This document shows, piece by piece, positions 41,098 to 51,553 of a DNA stretch of 64,000 nt; position 1 is the stretch's first letter, and every line of letters starts with the position of its first letter. The DNA comes from Escherichia coli DSM 30083 = JCM 1649 = ATCC 11775 (lineage in GTDB: Bacteria > Pseudomonadota > Gammaproteobacteria > Enterobacterales > Enterobacteriaceae), in assembly GCF_003697165.2 (NCBI RefSeq), contig NZ_CP033092.2:496001-560000 (forward strand), written 5' to 3'. The notes beneath the pieces are model-generated. The model saw only the letters and a program-made list of their open reading frames with translations, made no database searches and was not told the DNA's origin. A program made the position numbers and the translations under genes.

Positions 41098-41158
41098 AAA
41101 AAAGCGCACGAAATGTACAATCGACGTTGATTGATAACGATTTCAGTACGCGCTTTTC
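41098..41158 (-). terminator. Long imperfect hairpin after npr
   Basis: AAAAGCGC and GCGCTTTT outer arms, GTAC/GTAC and AATCG/CGATT inner arms form an interrupted hairpin of about 60 bases between npr and yrbL, with T-runs on the minus strand. It probably ends the rpoN-hpf-ptsN-rapZ-npr transcript, but it is longer than a usual terminator. Confidence 0.55.
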
Positions 41159-41206
41159 TTATTGCCGGGGGAGCTTGAAGGGATTTGAATGTCAAAGTGA
41201 TGAAGA

Positions 41207-41479
41207 TTAATCTTCATCAAAACCAGAGTTAAAGAGGGCGATAACGGCGGCCAGTGCTTCCTCTTCCTGTGGACCGGTCGCTTCAACTTCAATCTGCCGT
41301 CCTTTGGCAGAATCCAACATCAGCAGCGCAATAACGCTGTTGGCTTCAGCCTCGGTGCCTTCGTCATTACGTAACAGCACTTCAGCGTCAAAACCCTGCA
41401 TTAATTCAAACAGCTTCATTGCAGGCCGGGCATGCATGCCCAGCTTGTTTGTGATTTCAACAGTTTGCTTGACGGTCAT
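41207..41479 (-). CDS. npr: NPr, HPr-like protein of the nitrogen PTS
   Basis: NPr (PtsO) is the phosphocarrier between EI-Ntr (PtsP) and EIIA-Ntr (PtsN). The 90-residue protein has the active-site His16 in KLGMHARPA and the HPr-type segment [20 protein letters not shown], displayed here at its conserved core, with the second helix after Ser/Ala. Its start overlaps the rapZ end by four bases. It closes the rpoN operon, where all three PTS-Ntr-related genes are grouped with sigma 54. Confidence 0.97.
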
Positions 41480-42330
41480 GGTTTACGTTTTTCCAGCGTC
41501 CGATGGCGTGACTGGACGTTTTTACCGCGCGAGCGGAAGTAGTCTGCCAGTTGCTCTGCAATATACACCGAACGGTGCTTCCCGCCGGTACAACCAATGG
41601 CGACCGTCAGGTAGCTACGGTTGTTGGTTTCCAGCATAGGTAACCATAGCTCAAGATAGCTTCGCGTCTGGTAGATAAAATTGTGTACTTCTGTGTGGCG
41701 GTCGAGGAACGCGGCGACAGGTTTATCAAGACCTGTCATTGGGCGCAGTTTCGGATCCCAGTGCGGGTTCGGCAAGAAGCGCACGTCAAAGACGTAATCT
41801 GCATCGATAGGGATACCGTGTTTGAAGCCGAAAGACTCAAAGACCATGGTCAGTTCACGTTCACGTTTACCCAGCAGACGGGTACGCAGCATTTCTGCCA
41901 GCTCGTGAACGGACATTTCTGAGGTATCGACAATCAGATCCGCTCGCGAACGCAGAGGCTCCAGCAAATCGCTTTCTTTGTCGATAGCACTTTCCAGCGA
42001 CAGGTTTTTGCTGGAAAGCGGATGCAGTCGGCGCGTGTCACTGTAACGACGAATTAAGGTATTACGGTCGGCATCCAGGAACAGTAGTTGCGGTGAGAAA
42101 GCGTCAGGCAGGTTACTCATCGCCTGTTCGAATATTTCTGGTGACTCCGGCATATTACGAACATCAATGCTGACGGCGGCAGAAATCTCTCGATCGGCCA
42201 GAGTTCGAGCCAGATCGGGTAACAACACTACGGGAAGGTTATCCACGCAGTAAAAACCCATATCTTCCAGCGCACGCAGGGCGACAGATTTACCTGAACC
42301 TGAACGTCCGCTGACGATCATCAGTACCAT
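41476..42330 (-). CDS. rapZ: RapZ, RNase adaptor for GlmZ
   Basis: RapZ binds the small RNAs GlmZ and GlmY and presents GlmZ to RNase E, setting GlmS levels and so amino sugar supply for the cell wall. The 284-residue protein has an N-terminal P-loop domain (GRSGSGKS at residues 8-15) and a C-terminal RNA-binding domain (about 154 onward) with [18 protein letters not shown]. It ends in a Lys/Arg-rich RNA-binding tail ([18 protein letters not shown]). It lies between ptsN (45 bases) and npr (overlap 4). Confidence 0.97.
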
Positions 42331-42375
42331 GTACTGTTTCTCCTCACAACGTCTAAAAGAGACATTACCGAATAA

Positions 42376-42867
42376 CTACGCTTCATCCGGAGTACCTTCG
42401 GTATCCGTAATGATTTGATACAGCTCTTCATCGCTCTGGGCTGCGCGTAAACGGCGGCAGATGGTTTTGTCCGCCAGACGTTTCGCTACCAGCGACAGAG
42501 TATGCAGGTGCGTTTTAGTTTGGTCTGCCGGCACCAGCAGGGCAAAAAGTAAGTCTACCGGTTGGTTGTCGATGGCATCGAAAGCTATAGGCGTTTCGAG
42601 CTGAACGAAAACGCCAACGGCACGCAGAGTATCTTCTTCCAGTTTGCCATGCGGAATGGCAATACCATTGCCGATACCGGTACTGCCCATTTTTTCCCGC
42701 GTCAGGATAGCTTCAAAAACCACCTGGGGCGCCAGGCTAAGTTGTTTCGCCGCCAGCTCGCTGATGATTTCCAGGGCGCGTTTTTTGCTCTGACAGTGGA
42801 CGCGGCTTCGCGTACATTCCCTGTTAAGAACACTGCTAAGCTGTAGAGTTGTATCATTATTTGTCAT
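42376..42867 (-). CDS. ptsN: EIIA-Ntr (PtsN)
   Basis: PtsN is the terminal phosphoacceptor of the nitrogen PTS; in its unphosphorylated form it regulates K+ transport (TrkA, KdpD) and other targets. The 163-residue EIIA domain has the phosphorylation site His73 in GIAIPHGKL and the second conserved His in KTHLHTLSLVAKRLAD. ATG at 42867-42865 is chosen; the frame is open eight codons further with another ATG, but GGTGAAAT precedes the chosen one. It is the third gene of the rpoN operon. Confidence 0.97.
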   Translation of the reverse strand: MTNNDTTLQLSSVLNRECTRSRVHCQSKKRALEIISELAAKQLSLAPQVVFEAILTREKMGSTGIGNGIAIPHGKLEEDTLRAVGVFVQLETPIAFDAIDNQPVDLLFALLVPADQTKTHLHTLSLVAKRLADKTICRRLRAAQSDEELYQIITDTEGTPDEA

Positions 42868-42984
42868 AATTTCACCTAAGAACCTGCCCACTCAAACAGT
42901 GGAACAGGCTCGGAGCATTAACCGTACAAATGGCCCGTTGTGCCGCACAACAGGCCGCCATGCACATGCTAATTGCCCGGACAA

Positions 42985-43272
42985 TTAGTGTTGTTTCAGT
43001 TTATCTTTATGTTTGGTCAACTGGCGTGCCAGCTTATCAATTAAGCCATCAATGGCAGCGTACATGTCCTGACCTTCCGCGCTGGCATGAATTTCACCAC
43101 CGTTTACATGCAGTGTTGCATCTGAGGTGTGGGTGACCTTCTCCACTTTCAGAACAACATAGACCTGGTTGATTCGGTCAAAATATTGCTCAAGTTTGGC
43201 AAATTTGGCTGTAACAAATTCGCGCAGTGCCTCGGTGATCTCGACGTTATTTCCGGTAATGTTGAGCTGCAT
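42985..43272 (-). CDS. hpf: HPF, hibernation promoting factor
   Basis: Short-form HPF binds the decoding centre and works with RMF to form inactive 100S ribosomes in stationary phase. The 95-residue protein has the family start MQLNITGNNVEITEALREFV and the basic patch FAKLEQYFDRI, and it ends KHKDKLKQH. An in-frame start 28 codons upstream overlaps rpoN and is not supported; GGAAGAC lies before the chosen ATG. It is 22 bases after rpoN and 117 bases before ptsN. Confidence 0.97.
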   Translation of the reverse strand: MQLNITGNNVEITEALREFVTAKFAKLEQYFDRINQVYVVLKVEKVTHTSDATLHVNGGEIHASAEGQDMYAAIDGLIDKLARQLTKHKDKLKQH

Positions 43273-43294
43273 AGTGTCTTCCTTATCGGTTGGG

Positions 43295-44728
43295 TCAAAC
43301 GAGCTGTTTACGCTGGTTTGACGGCGGAATGGATAAAGACTCTCGGTACTTCGCAACAGTGCGGCGTGCCACCATGATACCTTGTTCCGACAGCAAAGAG
43401 GTTAACTTGCTGTCGCTCAACGGTTTCGCTGGGTTTTCCGCCGCGATTAATTTCTTCACCAGTGCGCGAATCGCTGTGGAAGAGGCTTCACCCCCGCCTT
43501 CAGTATTGACGTGACTGGAAAAGAAATACTTCAGTTCAAAAATGCCTCGTGGACTATGCAGGTATTTTTGCGTGGTCACGCGAGATATCGTCGATTCATG
43601 CATCTCGACGGCCTGGGCGATATCAGCCAGTACCATCGGTTTCATATATTCTTCGCCTTGCTCAAAGAAGGCTTGCTGCTGTTCAACGATACAGCGACTC
43701 ACGCGCAGTAGCGTATCGTTACGGCTTTCCAGACTCTTGATCAACCATTTGGCATCCTGCAGATTGCTGCGGATAAACTGGCTATCACCATCGTTGCGCG
43801 CGTTATTGCACATCGAGGCGTAGTGCTGGTTGATTTGCAAACGCGGAATGCTGTCACTGTTGAGTTCTACCGTCCAGTGACCGTTATGCTTACGCACCAG
43901 CACATCTGGAATGACATACTCAGGTTCGCCAGTCTGGATCGACTGCCCGGGGCGCGGATCGAGCGACTGGATCAGATTGACGGCTTCTTTCAGCACATCT
44001 TCTTTCAGACGCGTGACGCGCATTAAAGTGCGGAAGTCGTGATTGGCTAATAGATCGAGATGATCGCTAATGATCAGTCTGGCCTCTTCCAGCCATGGCG
44101 TGGTCTTATCGAATTGGGAGAGTTGGATCAGCAGGCAGTCACGCAGATCTTTTGCCGCCACACCGACCGGATCAAACCGTTGGATCCGCTTAAGGACGGC
44201 TTCAACTTCGTCGATGTCAATCTCTTCATCGCCCATACTTTCGAGAATATCTTCCAGCGGGACAGTCAGATAACCGGTGTCATCAACGGCATCGACGATA
44301 GAGGTAGCAATCGCGCGGTCAGTGTCGGAAAATGGTGTCAACTCGACCTGCCACATCAGGTAATCCTGTAAGGTCTGTGTCGTTTCGCCCTGATAGACCG
44401 GCAGCTCGTCGTCAATGTAGTCACCGCTGGTGCCGGATGGTGTACCAGCGGTGTAAATGGTGTCCCAACTGGCATCGAGCGGCAGCTCTTCCGGCATCTC
44501 TTTTTGTTCGAGCGCGTCGGCGGTGTCCAGTGTTTCACTGTCTTGCGTTTCGCGGGTGTCGATTTCTTCATGAGTGTCGATTTGCTCAAGCAGCGGATTG
44601 CTCTCCAGCGCCTGCTGTAGCTCCTGCTGAAGTTCCAGCGTCGACAACTGCAACAGACGAATTGCCTGTTGGAGCTGTGGCGTCATCGCCAGTTGTTGGC
44701 TAAGCCTGAGTTGCAAACCTTGCTTCAT
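43295..44728 (-). CDS. rpoN: RNA polymerase sigma-54 factor
   Basis: Sigma 54 directs RNA polymerase to -24/-12 promoters that need AAA+ activators, notably for nitrogen assimilation. The 477-residue protein shows the glutamine-rich N-terminal activator-interacting region (LRLSQQLAMTPQLQQAIRLL), an acidic linker (IDTHEEIDTRETQDSET), and the core-binding region. The helix-turn-helix and the RpoN box (ARRTVAKYRE) lie near the C terminus. Length is normal. It is 47 bases after lptB and heads hpf-ptsN-rapZ-npr. Confidence 0.99.
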   Translation of the reverse strand: MKQGLQLRLSQQLAMTPQLQQAIRLLQLSTLELQQELQQALESNPLLEQIDTHEEIDTRETQDSETLDTADALEQKEMPEELPLDASWDTIYTAGTPSGTSGDYIDDELPVYQGETTQTLQDYLMWQVELTPFSDTDRAIATSIVDAVDDTGYLTVPLEDILESMGDEEIDIDEVEAVLKRIQRFDPVGVAAKDLRDCLLIQLSQFDKTTPWLEEARLIISDHLDLLANHDFRTLMRVTRLKEDVLKEAVNLIQSLDPRPGQSIQTGEPEYVIPDVLVRKHNGHWTVELNSDSIPRLQINQHYASMCNNARNDGDSQFIRSNLQDAKWLIKSLESRNDTLLRVSRCIVEQQQAFFEQGEEYMKPMVLADIAQAVEMHESTISRVTTQKYLHSPRGIFELKYFFSSHVNTEGGGEASSTAIRALVKKLIAAENPAKPLSDSKLTSLLSEQGIMVARRTVAKYRESLSIPPSNQRKQLV

Positions 44729-44775
44729 GTTCAGAATCGTACTCTCCTGCTAAAACGTCGCAAACTTCTACCCTA

Positions 44776-45501
44776 TCAGAGTCTGAAGTCTTCCCCAAGG
44801 TATACACGCTTAACGTGTTCGTCTTGTAAGATTTCTGTAGGCGTGCCGTGGGCGATCAAATGCCCCTGACTGACGATATAAGCGCGTTCACAAACCGCCA
44901 GTGTTTCACGCACGTTGTGGTCAGTGATCAGCACGCCCAGGCCGCTGTCGCGCAGGTGCTCAATGATGCGTTTAATGTCGATAACCGAGATCGGGTCAAC
45001 CCCGGCAAACGGTTCGTCGAGCAGAATAAATTTCGGATTCGCAGCCAGTGCGCGGGCAATTTCTACACGGCGACGTTCACCCCCGGAGAGTGACTGCCCC
45101 ATGCTGTCACGCAGGTGCTCAATGTGAAACTCTTCCATCAGCTCGTTCGCGCGGTCTTCACGTTGTTCAGCAGACAAGTCGTCACGAATTTGCAGTACCG
45201 CCATCAGGTTATCGTAAACGCTGAGGCGACGGAAAATGGAGGCTTCCTGCGGCAGATAGCCGATACCGCGGCGCGCGCGTGCATGCAGAGGCAGCAGACT
45301 GATATCGTCATCATCAATAATGATGTTGCCCGCATCGCGCGGCACAATGCCAACAACCATGTAGAAAGTGGTGGTCTTACCGGCACCGTTTGGCCCCAGC
45401 AGACCGACAATTTCCCCGGAGTTGACGGTCAGGCTGACGTCTTCTACCACGCGACGGCCTTTATAGGCTTTTGCAAGGTTCTTTGCAGTTAATGTTGCCA
45501 T
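44776..45501 (-). CDS. lptB: LptB, ATPase of the LPS exporter
   Basis: LptB is the cytoplasmic ATPase of the LptB2FGC transporter that extracts LPS from the inner membrane. The 241-residue ABC protein has Walker A GPNGAGKTT (Lys42), the Q-loop region YLPQEASIFRRLS, the signature LSGGERRRVEIARAL and Walker B with catalytic Glu163 (FILLDEPFAGVD). His195 follows in the switch (LITDHNV). It follows lptA by six bases, in the kdsC-lptC-lptA-lptB cluster. Confidence 0.99.
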   Translation of the reverse strand: MATLTAKNLAKAYKGRRVVEDVSLTVNSGEIVGLLGPNGAGKTTTFYMVVGIVPRDAGNIIIDDDDISLLPLHARARRGIGYLPQEASIFRRLSVYDNLMAVLQIRDDLSAEQREDRANELMEEFHIEHLRDSMGQSLSGGERRRVEIARALAANPKFILLDEPFAGVDPISVIDIKRIIEHLRDSGLGVLITDHNVRETLAVCERAYIVSQGHLIAHGTPTEILQDEHVKRVYLGEDFRL

Positions 45502-45507
45502 AACGAA

Positions 45508-46065
45508 TTAATTACCCTTCTTCTGTGCCGGGGTCTGGCCTTTATTGTTTTTGTCCTGCAGCTGCGACGGCACCAGAACGGTGGTTACGCGCTTGCCTTT
45601 GTCGCTGAAAGCCTGCATTTTCTGCTCTTTCACCAGGTAAGTGATCTTATCGCCCTTAATGTTGCTATCGACCTGCTGCAGATAAGCATTACCCGTCAGA
45701 ACGACAAAATCTTTTGCCAGTTCGTAGTGCATCTGTGAAGCGTGACCTTCAACGGGTTTACCGTTGTCCTGCATCTGGTAGAACGTTGCCGGTTTACCGT
45801 AGCCGTCAATCACTTCTTTACCTTGTTCGCCGCCCGGACGGGTAACGACCACTTTGTCGGCATTAATTTTGATGGTGCCCTGGGTGACGATGACATTGCC
45901 GGTAAAGGTAACCACGTTGCCTTGCATATCAAGAGATTGCTGGTCCGATTCAATGTGGATCGGCTGATCAGTGTCTCCGGTTACGGCAAATGCCGGAATG
46001 CTGGCGGCCAGAAGTGAGCTGGCAAGCACAAGATTAAGGCTGAGTTTGTTTGTTTTGAATTTCAT
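45508..46065 (-). CDS. lptA: LptA, periplasmic LPS bridge protein
   Basis: LptA forms the periplasmic bridge that carries LPS from LptC to LptD. The 185-residue precursor has a signal peptide of 27 residues (ending SIPAFA before VTGDT) and an OstA/LptA beta-jellyroll (IHIESDQQSLDMQGNVVTFTG region, GNVIVTQGTIKINADKV). It has a Gln/Lys-rich end. The start overlaps the 3' end of lptC by 32 bases, so its ribosome-binding site lies within lptC. A start seven codons upstream is possible but would extend the signal peptide. A sigma-E promoter nearby is known from K-12. Confidence 0.98.
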   Translation of the reverse strand: MKFKTNKLSLNLVLASSLLAASIPAFAVTGDTDQPIHIESDQQSLDMQGNVVTFTGNVIVTQGTIKINADKVVVTRPGGEQGKEVIDGYGKPATFYQMQDNGKPVEGHASQMHYELAKDFVVLTGNAYLQQVDSNIKGDKITYLVKEQKMQAFSDKGKRVTTVLVPSQLQDKNNKGQTPAQKKGN

Positions 46066-46609
46066 AGGATGTTCTAACCTTTTCAATCAGCTCGGCGTTC
46101 TTGCTGCGTAAGTTGCCGCGCATTTTCAGACCGCTGGAGTTAAATGTTGTTCCGTATAACGTGACGAGGTCTTCAGAGGTAACATCCTGCGTCACCAGAT
46201 TGATCTGCGCGTTATCCGTCGTGATTCTGCGAAGTTGAGAGTCCGGCACGAGTGCATTGACTTCAACGTGTCCATATAAATAGAGCATCCGGTCATTGGT
46301 CAGCTTGGCTTTATCTGCTTTTACGGACCATGTCGGGATTTTATCCTTATCAAACGTGGTAAGTACCGGCTGCGTAAACCACGAAACGGCCTGATCGGAA
46401 TAATATTCAACGTGTTGAGCAATCAATCGATAGCTTAGTGCCCCTTCTGGGTTATAGACGAGCGTGTCCGTATGCTCGCTTTTATAGGTGGGATCATTGT
46501 TGTTGACGACCACCTGGGCGGTATCGTCTTTTTCGGCCATATTAATGCCGATCATCACCAGAACCGCCAGTGATAGCACAATGATAACCCAACGTCTGGC
46601 TTTACTCAT
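46034..46609 (-). CDS. lptC: LptC, LPS export membrane protein
   Basis: LptC is a bitopic inner-membrane protein of the LPS exporter that accepts LPS from LptFG and passes it to LptA. The 191-residue protein has one membrane segment (about residues 7-25, VIIVLSLAVLVMIGINMA) and a periplasmic beta-jellyroll (YKSEHTDTLVYNPEGALSYR, LYGHVEVNALV). It overlaps kdsC by four bases and lptA by 32 bases, so the order is tightly coupled. Confidence 0.98.
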   Translation of the reverse strand: MSKARRWVIIVLSLAVLVMIGINMAEKDDTAQVVVNNNDPTYKSEHTDTLVYNPEGALSYRLIAQHVEYYSDQAVSWFTQPVLTTFDKDKIPTWSVKADKAKLTNDRMLYLYGHVEVNALVPDSQLRRITTDNAQINLVTQDVTSEDLVTLYGTTFNSSGLKMRGNLRSKNAELIEKVRTSYEIQNKQTQP

Positions 46610-47172
46610 ATCGATTGCCCTTTGGCTTCATCCAGTTTGCCCTGCGCCAGGAGTAATAAGTCGCAAACTTCTCGCACTGCGCCACGACCGCCAGCAATGC
46701 GCGTCACGTAATCGGCGCGCGGGATCAACAGTGGATGCGCATCGGCCACGGCGACGCTTAAACCCACTTTTTCCATTACCGGCCAGTCGATGAGATCATC
46801 GCCGACATAAGCCACATTTTCCGGGGCAATCGCCAGTTTTTCCAGCAGATCGCTAAAGGCGATCAGTTTGTTTGACTGCCCCTGATACAAGTGAGTGATC
46901 CCCAATGTGGCACAACGATCTTCTACCAGTTTAGCCTTTCGCCCGGTAATGATAGCGACTTCAATATCAGAGGTGAGCGCACAACGAATGCCATAACCGT
47001 CACGAACATTGAACGCTTTCAGCTCTTCGCCGTTATTGCCCATATAAATCAGGCCATCTGACAGTACGCCATCAACGTCGAGGATCAGCAGACGAATGTT
47101 CTCTGCTTTTGCCATAACGTCGGCGCTGACAGGGCCGTAACAGGTCGCAAGCGACGCACCTGCTTTGCTCAT
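46606..47172 (-). CDS. kdsC: Kdo-8-phosphate phosphatase
   Basis: KdsC removes phosphate from Kdo 8-phosphate to give Kdo for LPS inner core synthesis. The 188-residue HAD phosphatase has the catalytic DVDGVLSDG (Asp32 and Asp34 by the family), ITGRKAKLVEDR (motif II Thr region), and the metal-binding VGDDLIDWPVM. It belongs to the small C0 (capless) class, as the length indicates. It starts 20 bases after kdsD, which makes its precursor. Confidence 0.98.
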   Translation of the reverse strand: MSKAGASLATCYGPVSADVMAKAENIRLLILDVDGVLSDGLIYMGNNGEELKAFNVRDGYGIRCALTSDIEVAIITGRKAKLVEDRCATLGITHLYQGQSNKLIAFSDLLEKLAIAPENVAYVGDDLIDWPVMEKVGLSVAVADAHPLLIPRADYVTRIAGGRGAVREVCDLLLLAQGKLDEAKGQSI

Positions 47173-47192
47173 TGTTGTTTATCCTTGAATCT

Positions 47193-48179
47193 TTACACTA
47201 CGCCTGCACGCAGTAAATCATGCATATGTAACACACCGAGTAAATGGTCGCCATCGGCAACCATCACGGAGGTGATATGGCGGGACTGCATTAAGTTCAG
47301 TGCCTCAACGGCCAGAATGCCTGGGCGCACGCGTATTCCCCCCGGCGTCATCACATCGGCAATACTTAACTGACGAACATCCACGCCCATATCGAAGACA
47401 CGGCGTAAATCACCGTCGGTAAAGATGCCTTCAATCATCATATTGTCATCGCAAATGACAGTCATACCAAGATTTTTGCGGGTAACTTCCAGCAATGCGT
47501 CACGCAGACTGGCCGTTTTCTTAACATGCGGGATCTCATCGCCCGTATGCATAATATCGTTTACGCGCAGCAGAAGTTTACGACCCAGTGCGCCGCCTGG
47601 GTGTGAGAGCGCAAAATCTTCAGCAGTAAAGCCGCGTGCTTTTAACAGCGCGACAGCGAGGGCATCGCCCATAACCAACGTGGCGGTTGTGCTGCTGGTC
47701 GGTGCCAGCCCTAACGGACAGGCTTCTTTCGCTACTTTAACACACAGATGCACATCTGCGGCGCGCGCCATGCTGCTCTCCGGGCGACCGGTGATGCAGA
47801 TTAACGGTACGTGAAGACGCTTAAGCACTGGAATTAAGGCCGTGATTTCGCTGGATTCACCTGAGTTAGAGATAGCAATCACCACATCCTGTGGGGTGAC
47901 CATGCCTAAATCACCATGCGCGGCTTCGCCAGGATGGACGAAAAATGAAGGTGTACCGGTGCTGGCAAATGTTGCTGCCATTTTGCGCCCGATGTGCCCC
48001 GATTTCCCCATCCCCATGACGACAACTTTCCCTTTACACCAGAACATCTTTTCACAGGCAAGCGTGAAATTCTGATTGATGTATTGATCAAGCTCCGCCA
48101 GGCATTCACGTTCAATCGCCAGGACTTCTTTACCTGCTTGCTGAAAGTCAAAACCCGGTTGTAACTCTACGTGCGACAT
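47193..48179 (-). CDS. kdsD: D-arabinose 5-phosphate isomerase
   Basis: KdsD interconverts ribulose 5-phosphate and arabinose 5-phosphate, the first step of Kdo synthesis. The 328-residue protein has an N-terminal SIS sugar isomerase domain (VVVMGMGKSGHIGRKMAAT and SNSGESSEI), with active-site His in SHPGGALGRK. Two C-terminal CBS domains follow (residues about 205-268 and 275-328). ATG at 48179-48177 is chosen; an in-frame ATG seven codons upstream falls inside the yrbG end. It is 13 bases after yrbG. Confidence 0.97.
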   Translation of the reverse strand: MSHVELQPGFDFQQAGKEVLAIERECLAELDQYINQNFTLACEKMFWCKGKVVVMGMGKSGHIGRKMAATFASTGTPSFFVHPGEAAHGDLGMVTPQDVVIAISNSGESSEITALIPVLKRLHVPLICITGRPESSMARAADVHLCVKVAKEACPLGLAPTSSTTATLVMGDALAVALLKARGFTAEDFALSHPGGALGRKLLLRVNDIMHTGDEIPHVKKTASLRDALLEVTRKNLGMTVICDDNMMIEGIFTDGDLRRVFDMGVDVRQLSIADVMTPGGIRVRPGILAVEALNLMQSRHITSVMVADGDHLLGVLHMHDLLRAGVV

Positions 48180-48192
48180 AATGCGTTTCCAG

Positions 48193-49170
48193 TTATTCAA
48201 CGAGTATTGGCGATAACCAGTACAACATCGCCAGCCATACGATAAATCCGCCAGTTAATAATACCCCTACACCACGGCCCGGTTGCGGGGAGCGCCGCCA
48301 GCACAGCAACGCAAAAATAATGCTCACCAGCAACATCACGCTGTAGTCACGACTGTACGCCAGTGGATCAATCTCTCCTGGCGTTATCAGCGCGGGTAAA
48401 CCCAACACGATGACAATATTAAAAATGTTTGCACCAATGATATTTCCGACCGCAATGTCGTTTTCACCTTTGCGAACCCCCGCTATTGCGGTTGCCAGTT
48501 CCGGCAGGCTGGTTCCGATAGCAATTGCCGTCAGACCCATCGTCAACTCGCTAATGGCAAAGTAATTCGCCAGCACCGTGGCGTTATCAACTACCATCCG
48601 CGTGGCCACTGGCATAATGATCAGTGCGATGCCGAGCCATAAAAATGCGACGGGCAATCCACCTTCACGCGGCAGCTCTGCAAGCTGCTCTCTGGTCAGG
48701 CTGTCAGTCCCCTGACGTTCAGCCTGACGTGCAAGTTTAACAATGAACAGCAGCCATAGCACAGCCAGAAAGAGGAGAAAGATACCATCGCTGCGACTAA
48801 GTTGTCCGTCATAGAGTACGGAACCGGCCACCACGCTGACCAACAACATTAAGGGTAATTCACGGCGTAGAACATCAGAATGGACGGTAAAAGGACGAAC
48901 CAGCGCAGCCAGACCGAGGATCAGCAATATATTGATAATGTTTGAGCCGAGGGCTGTACCAACGGCTAAATCGCGTTGTTCGTGCAAAGACGCGGCAAGC
49001 GAGACGATGATTTCTGGTAACGATGTACCAATACTGACCACCGTCATGCCGATGATCAACGGCGGGATGCCAAAGGTTCGGCAAAGAATAGACGCGGCAA
49101 AAACCAGGCGGTCGGCACTGTAAACGACCAAAAGTAAACCAACAATTAACAGTGCCGTAGCTAAAAGCAT
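48193..49170 (-). CDS. yrbG: YrbG, Ca2+:cation antiporter family protein
   Basis: YrbG is a 325-residue inner-membrane protein of the CaCA family (Na+/Ca2+ exchanger-like); the actual ion in E. coli is uncertain. It has about ten membrane segments arranged as two halves, each with a family alpha-repeat: TSLPEIIVSLAAS with GSNIINILLILG in the first half and TSLPELATAIAGV with GANIFNIVIVLG in the second. It heads the yrbG-kdsD-kdsC-lptCAB cluster and is divergent from mlaFEDCB with a 209-base shared gap. Confidence 0.95.
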   Translation of the reverse strand: MLLATALLIVGLLLVVYSADRLVFAASILCRTFGIPPLIIGMTVVSIGTSLPEIIVSLAASLHEQRDLAVGTALGSNIINILLILGLAALVRPFTVHSDVLRRELPLMLLVSVVAGSVLYDGQLSRSDGIFLLFLAVLWLLFIVKLARQAERQGTDSLTREQLAELPREGGLPVAFLWLGIALIIMPVATRMVVDNATVLANYFAISELTMGLTAIAIGTSLPELATAIAGVRKGENDIAVGNIIGANIFNIVIVLGLPALITPGEIDPLAYSRDYSVMLLVSIIFALLCWRRSPQPGRGVGVLLTGGFIVWLAMLYWLSPILVE

Positions 49171-49379
49171 CTAACGTCCTTTCTTCAGGTATACTCGCCG
49201 GTCCGCTGAAGATTTTCAGAAAGCCGTAACAGATTCTTAATTTTGACTTTATGCGGCTAAAAAGTAAAACAAATGCCAGCTTTCGCTAACCACGGCAGGT
49301 AATATTCTGTAAATATGTTGGGTTCAAGGTTAAATTGAGCGCCATGCTTAGAAAATCAACGCAAGACGAAGGGTGAATT

Positions 49380-50979
<1,600 letters not shown>

Positions 50980-50983
50980 GTTC

Positions 50984-51535
50984 ATGCAAACGAAAAAAAA
51001 TGAAATTTGGGTGGGTATCTTTTTATTAGCAGCACTGCTTGCGGCGCTGTTTGTTTGCCTGAAGGCAGCGAACGTGACGTCTATACGTACTGAACCGACC
51101 TATACGCTTTATGCGACGTTCGATAACATTGGCGGCCTGAAAGCCCGCTCTCCGGTCAGCATTGGTGGCGTTGTTGTGGGCCGGGTGGCGGATATTACGC
51201 TGGACCCGAAAACCTATCTGCCGCGCGTAACGCTGGAAATTGAACAACGTTATAACCACATTCCTGATACCAGTTCGCTGAGCATTCGTACTTCCGGCTT
51301 GCTGGGGGAACAATATCTGGCATTAAACGTCGGTTTTGAAGACCCGGAACTGGGAACTGCTATCCTGAAGGATGGCGATACAATTCAGGACACCAAGTCT
51401 GCGATGGTGCTGGAAGATCTCATTGGTCAGTTCCTTTACGGTAGTAAAGGCGATGACAATAAGAATAGTGGCGATGCGCCAGCTGCTGCGCCAGGTAATA
51501 ATGAAACCACTGAACCTGTGGGTACAACGAAATAA
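50984..51535 (+). CDS. mlaD: MlaD, MCE-domain substrate-binding protein
   Basis: MlaD is a membrane-anchored MCE protein that forms a hexameric ring holding phospholipid in the MlaFEDB complex. The 183-residue protein has one N-terminal membrane segment (about residues 7-27, EIWVGIFLLAALLAALFVC). The MCE domain follows (YTLYATFDNIGGLKARSPV, SIGGVVVGRV), then a hydrophobic pore loop (GLLGEQYLAL) and a disordered Asn/Ala/Pro-rich tail. ATG 50984 is chosen over an ATG five codons earlier, which lies within the mlaE end. Confidence 0.97.
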   Translation: MQTKKNEIWVGIFLLAALLAALFVCLKAANVTSIRTEPTYTLYATFDNIGGLKARSPVSIGGVVVGRVADITLDPKTYLPRVTLEIEQRYNHIPDTSSLSIRTSGLLGEQYLALNVGFEDPELGTAILKDGDTIQDTKSAMVLEDLIGQFLYGSKGDDNKNSGDAPAAAPGNNETTEPVGTTK

Positions 51536-51553
51536 TTTCAGGAGAACCGACGC

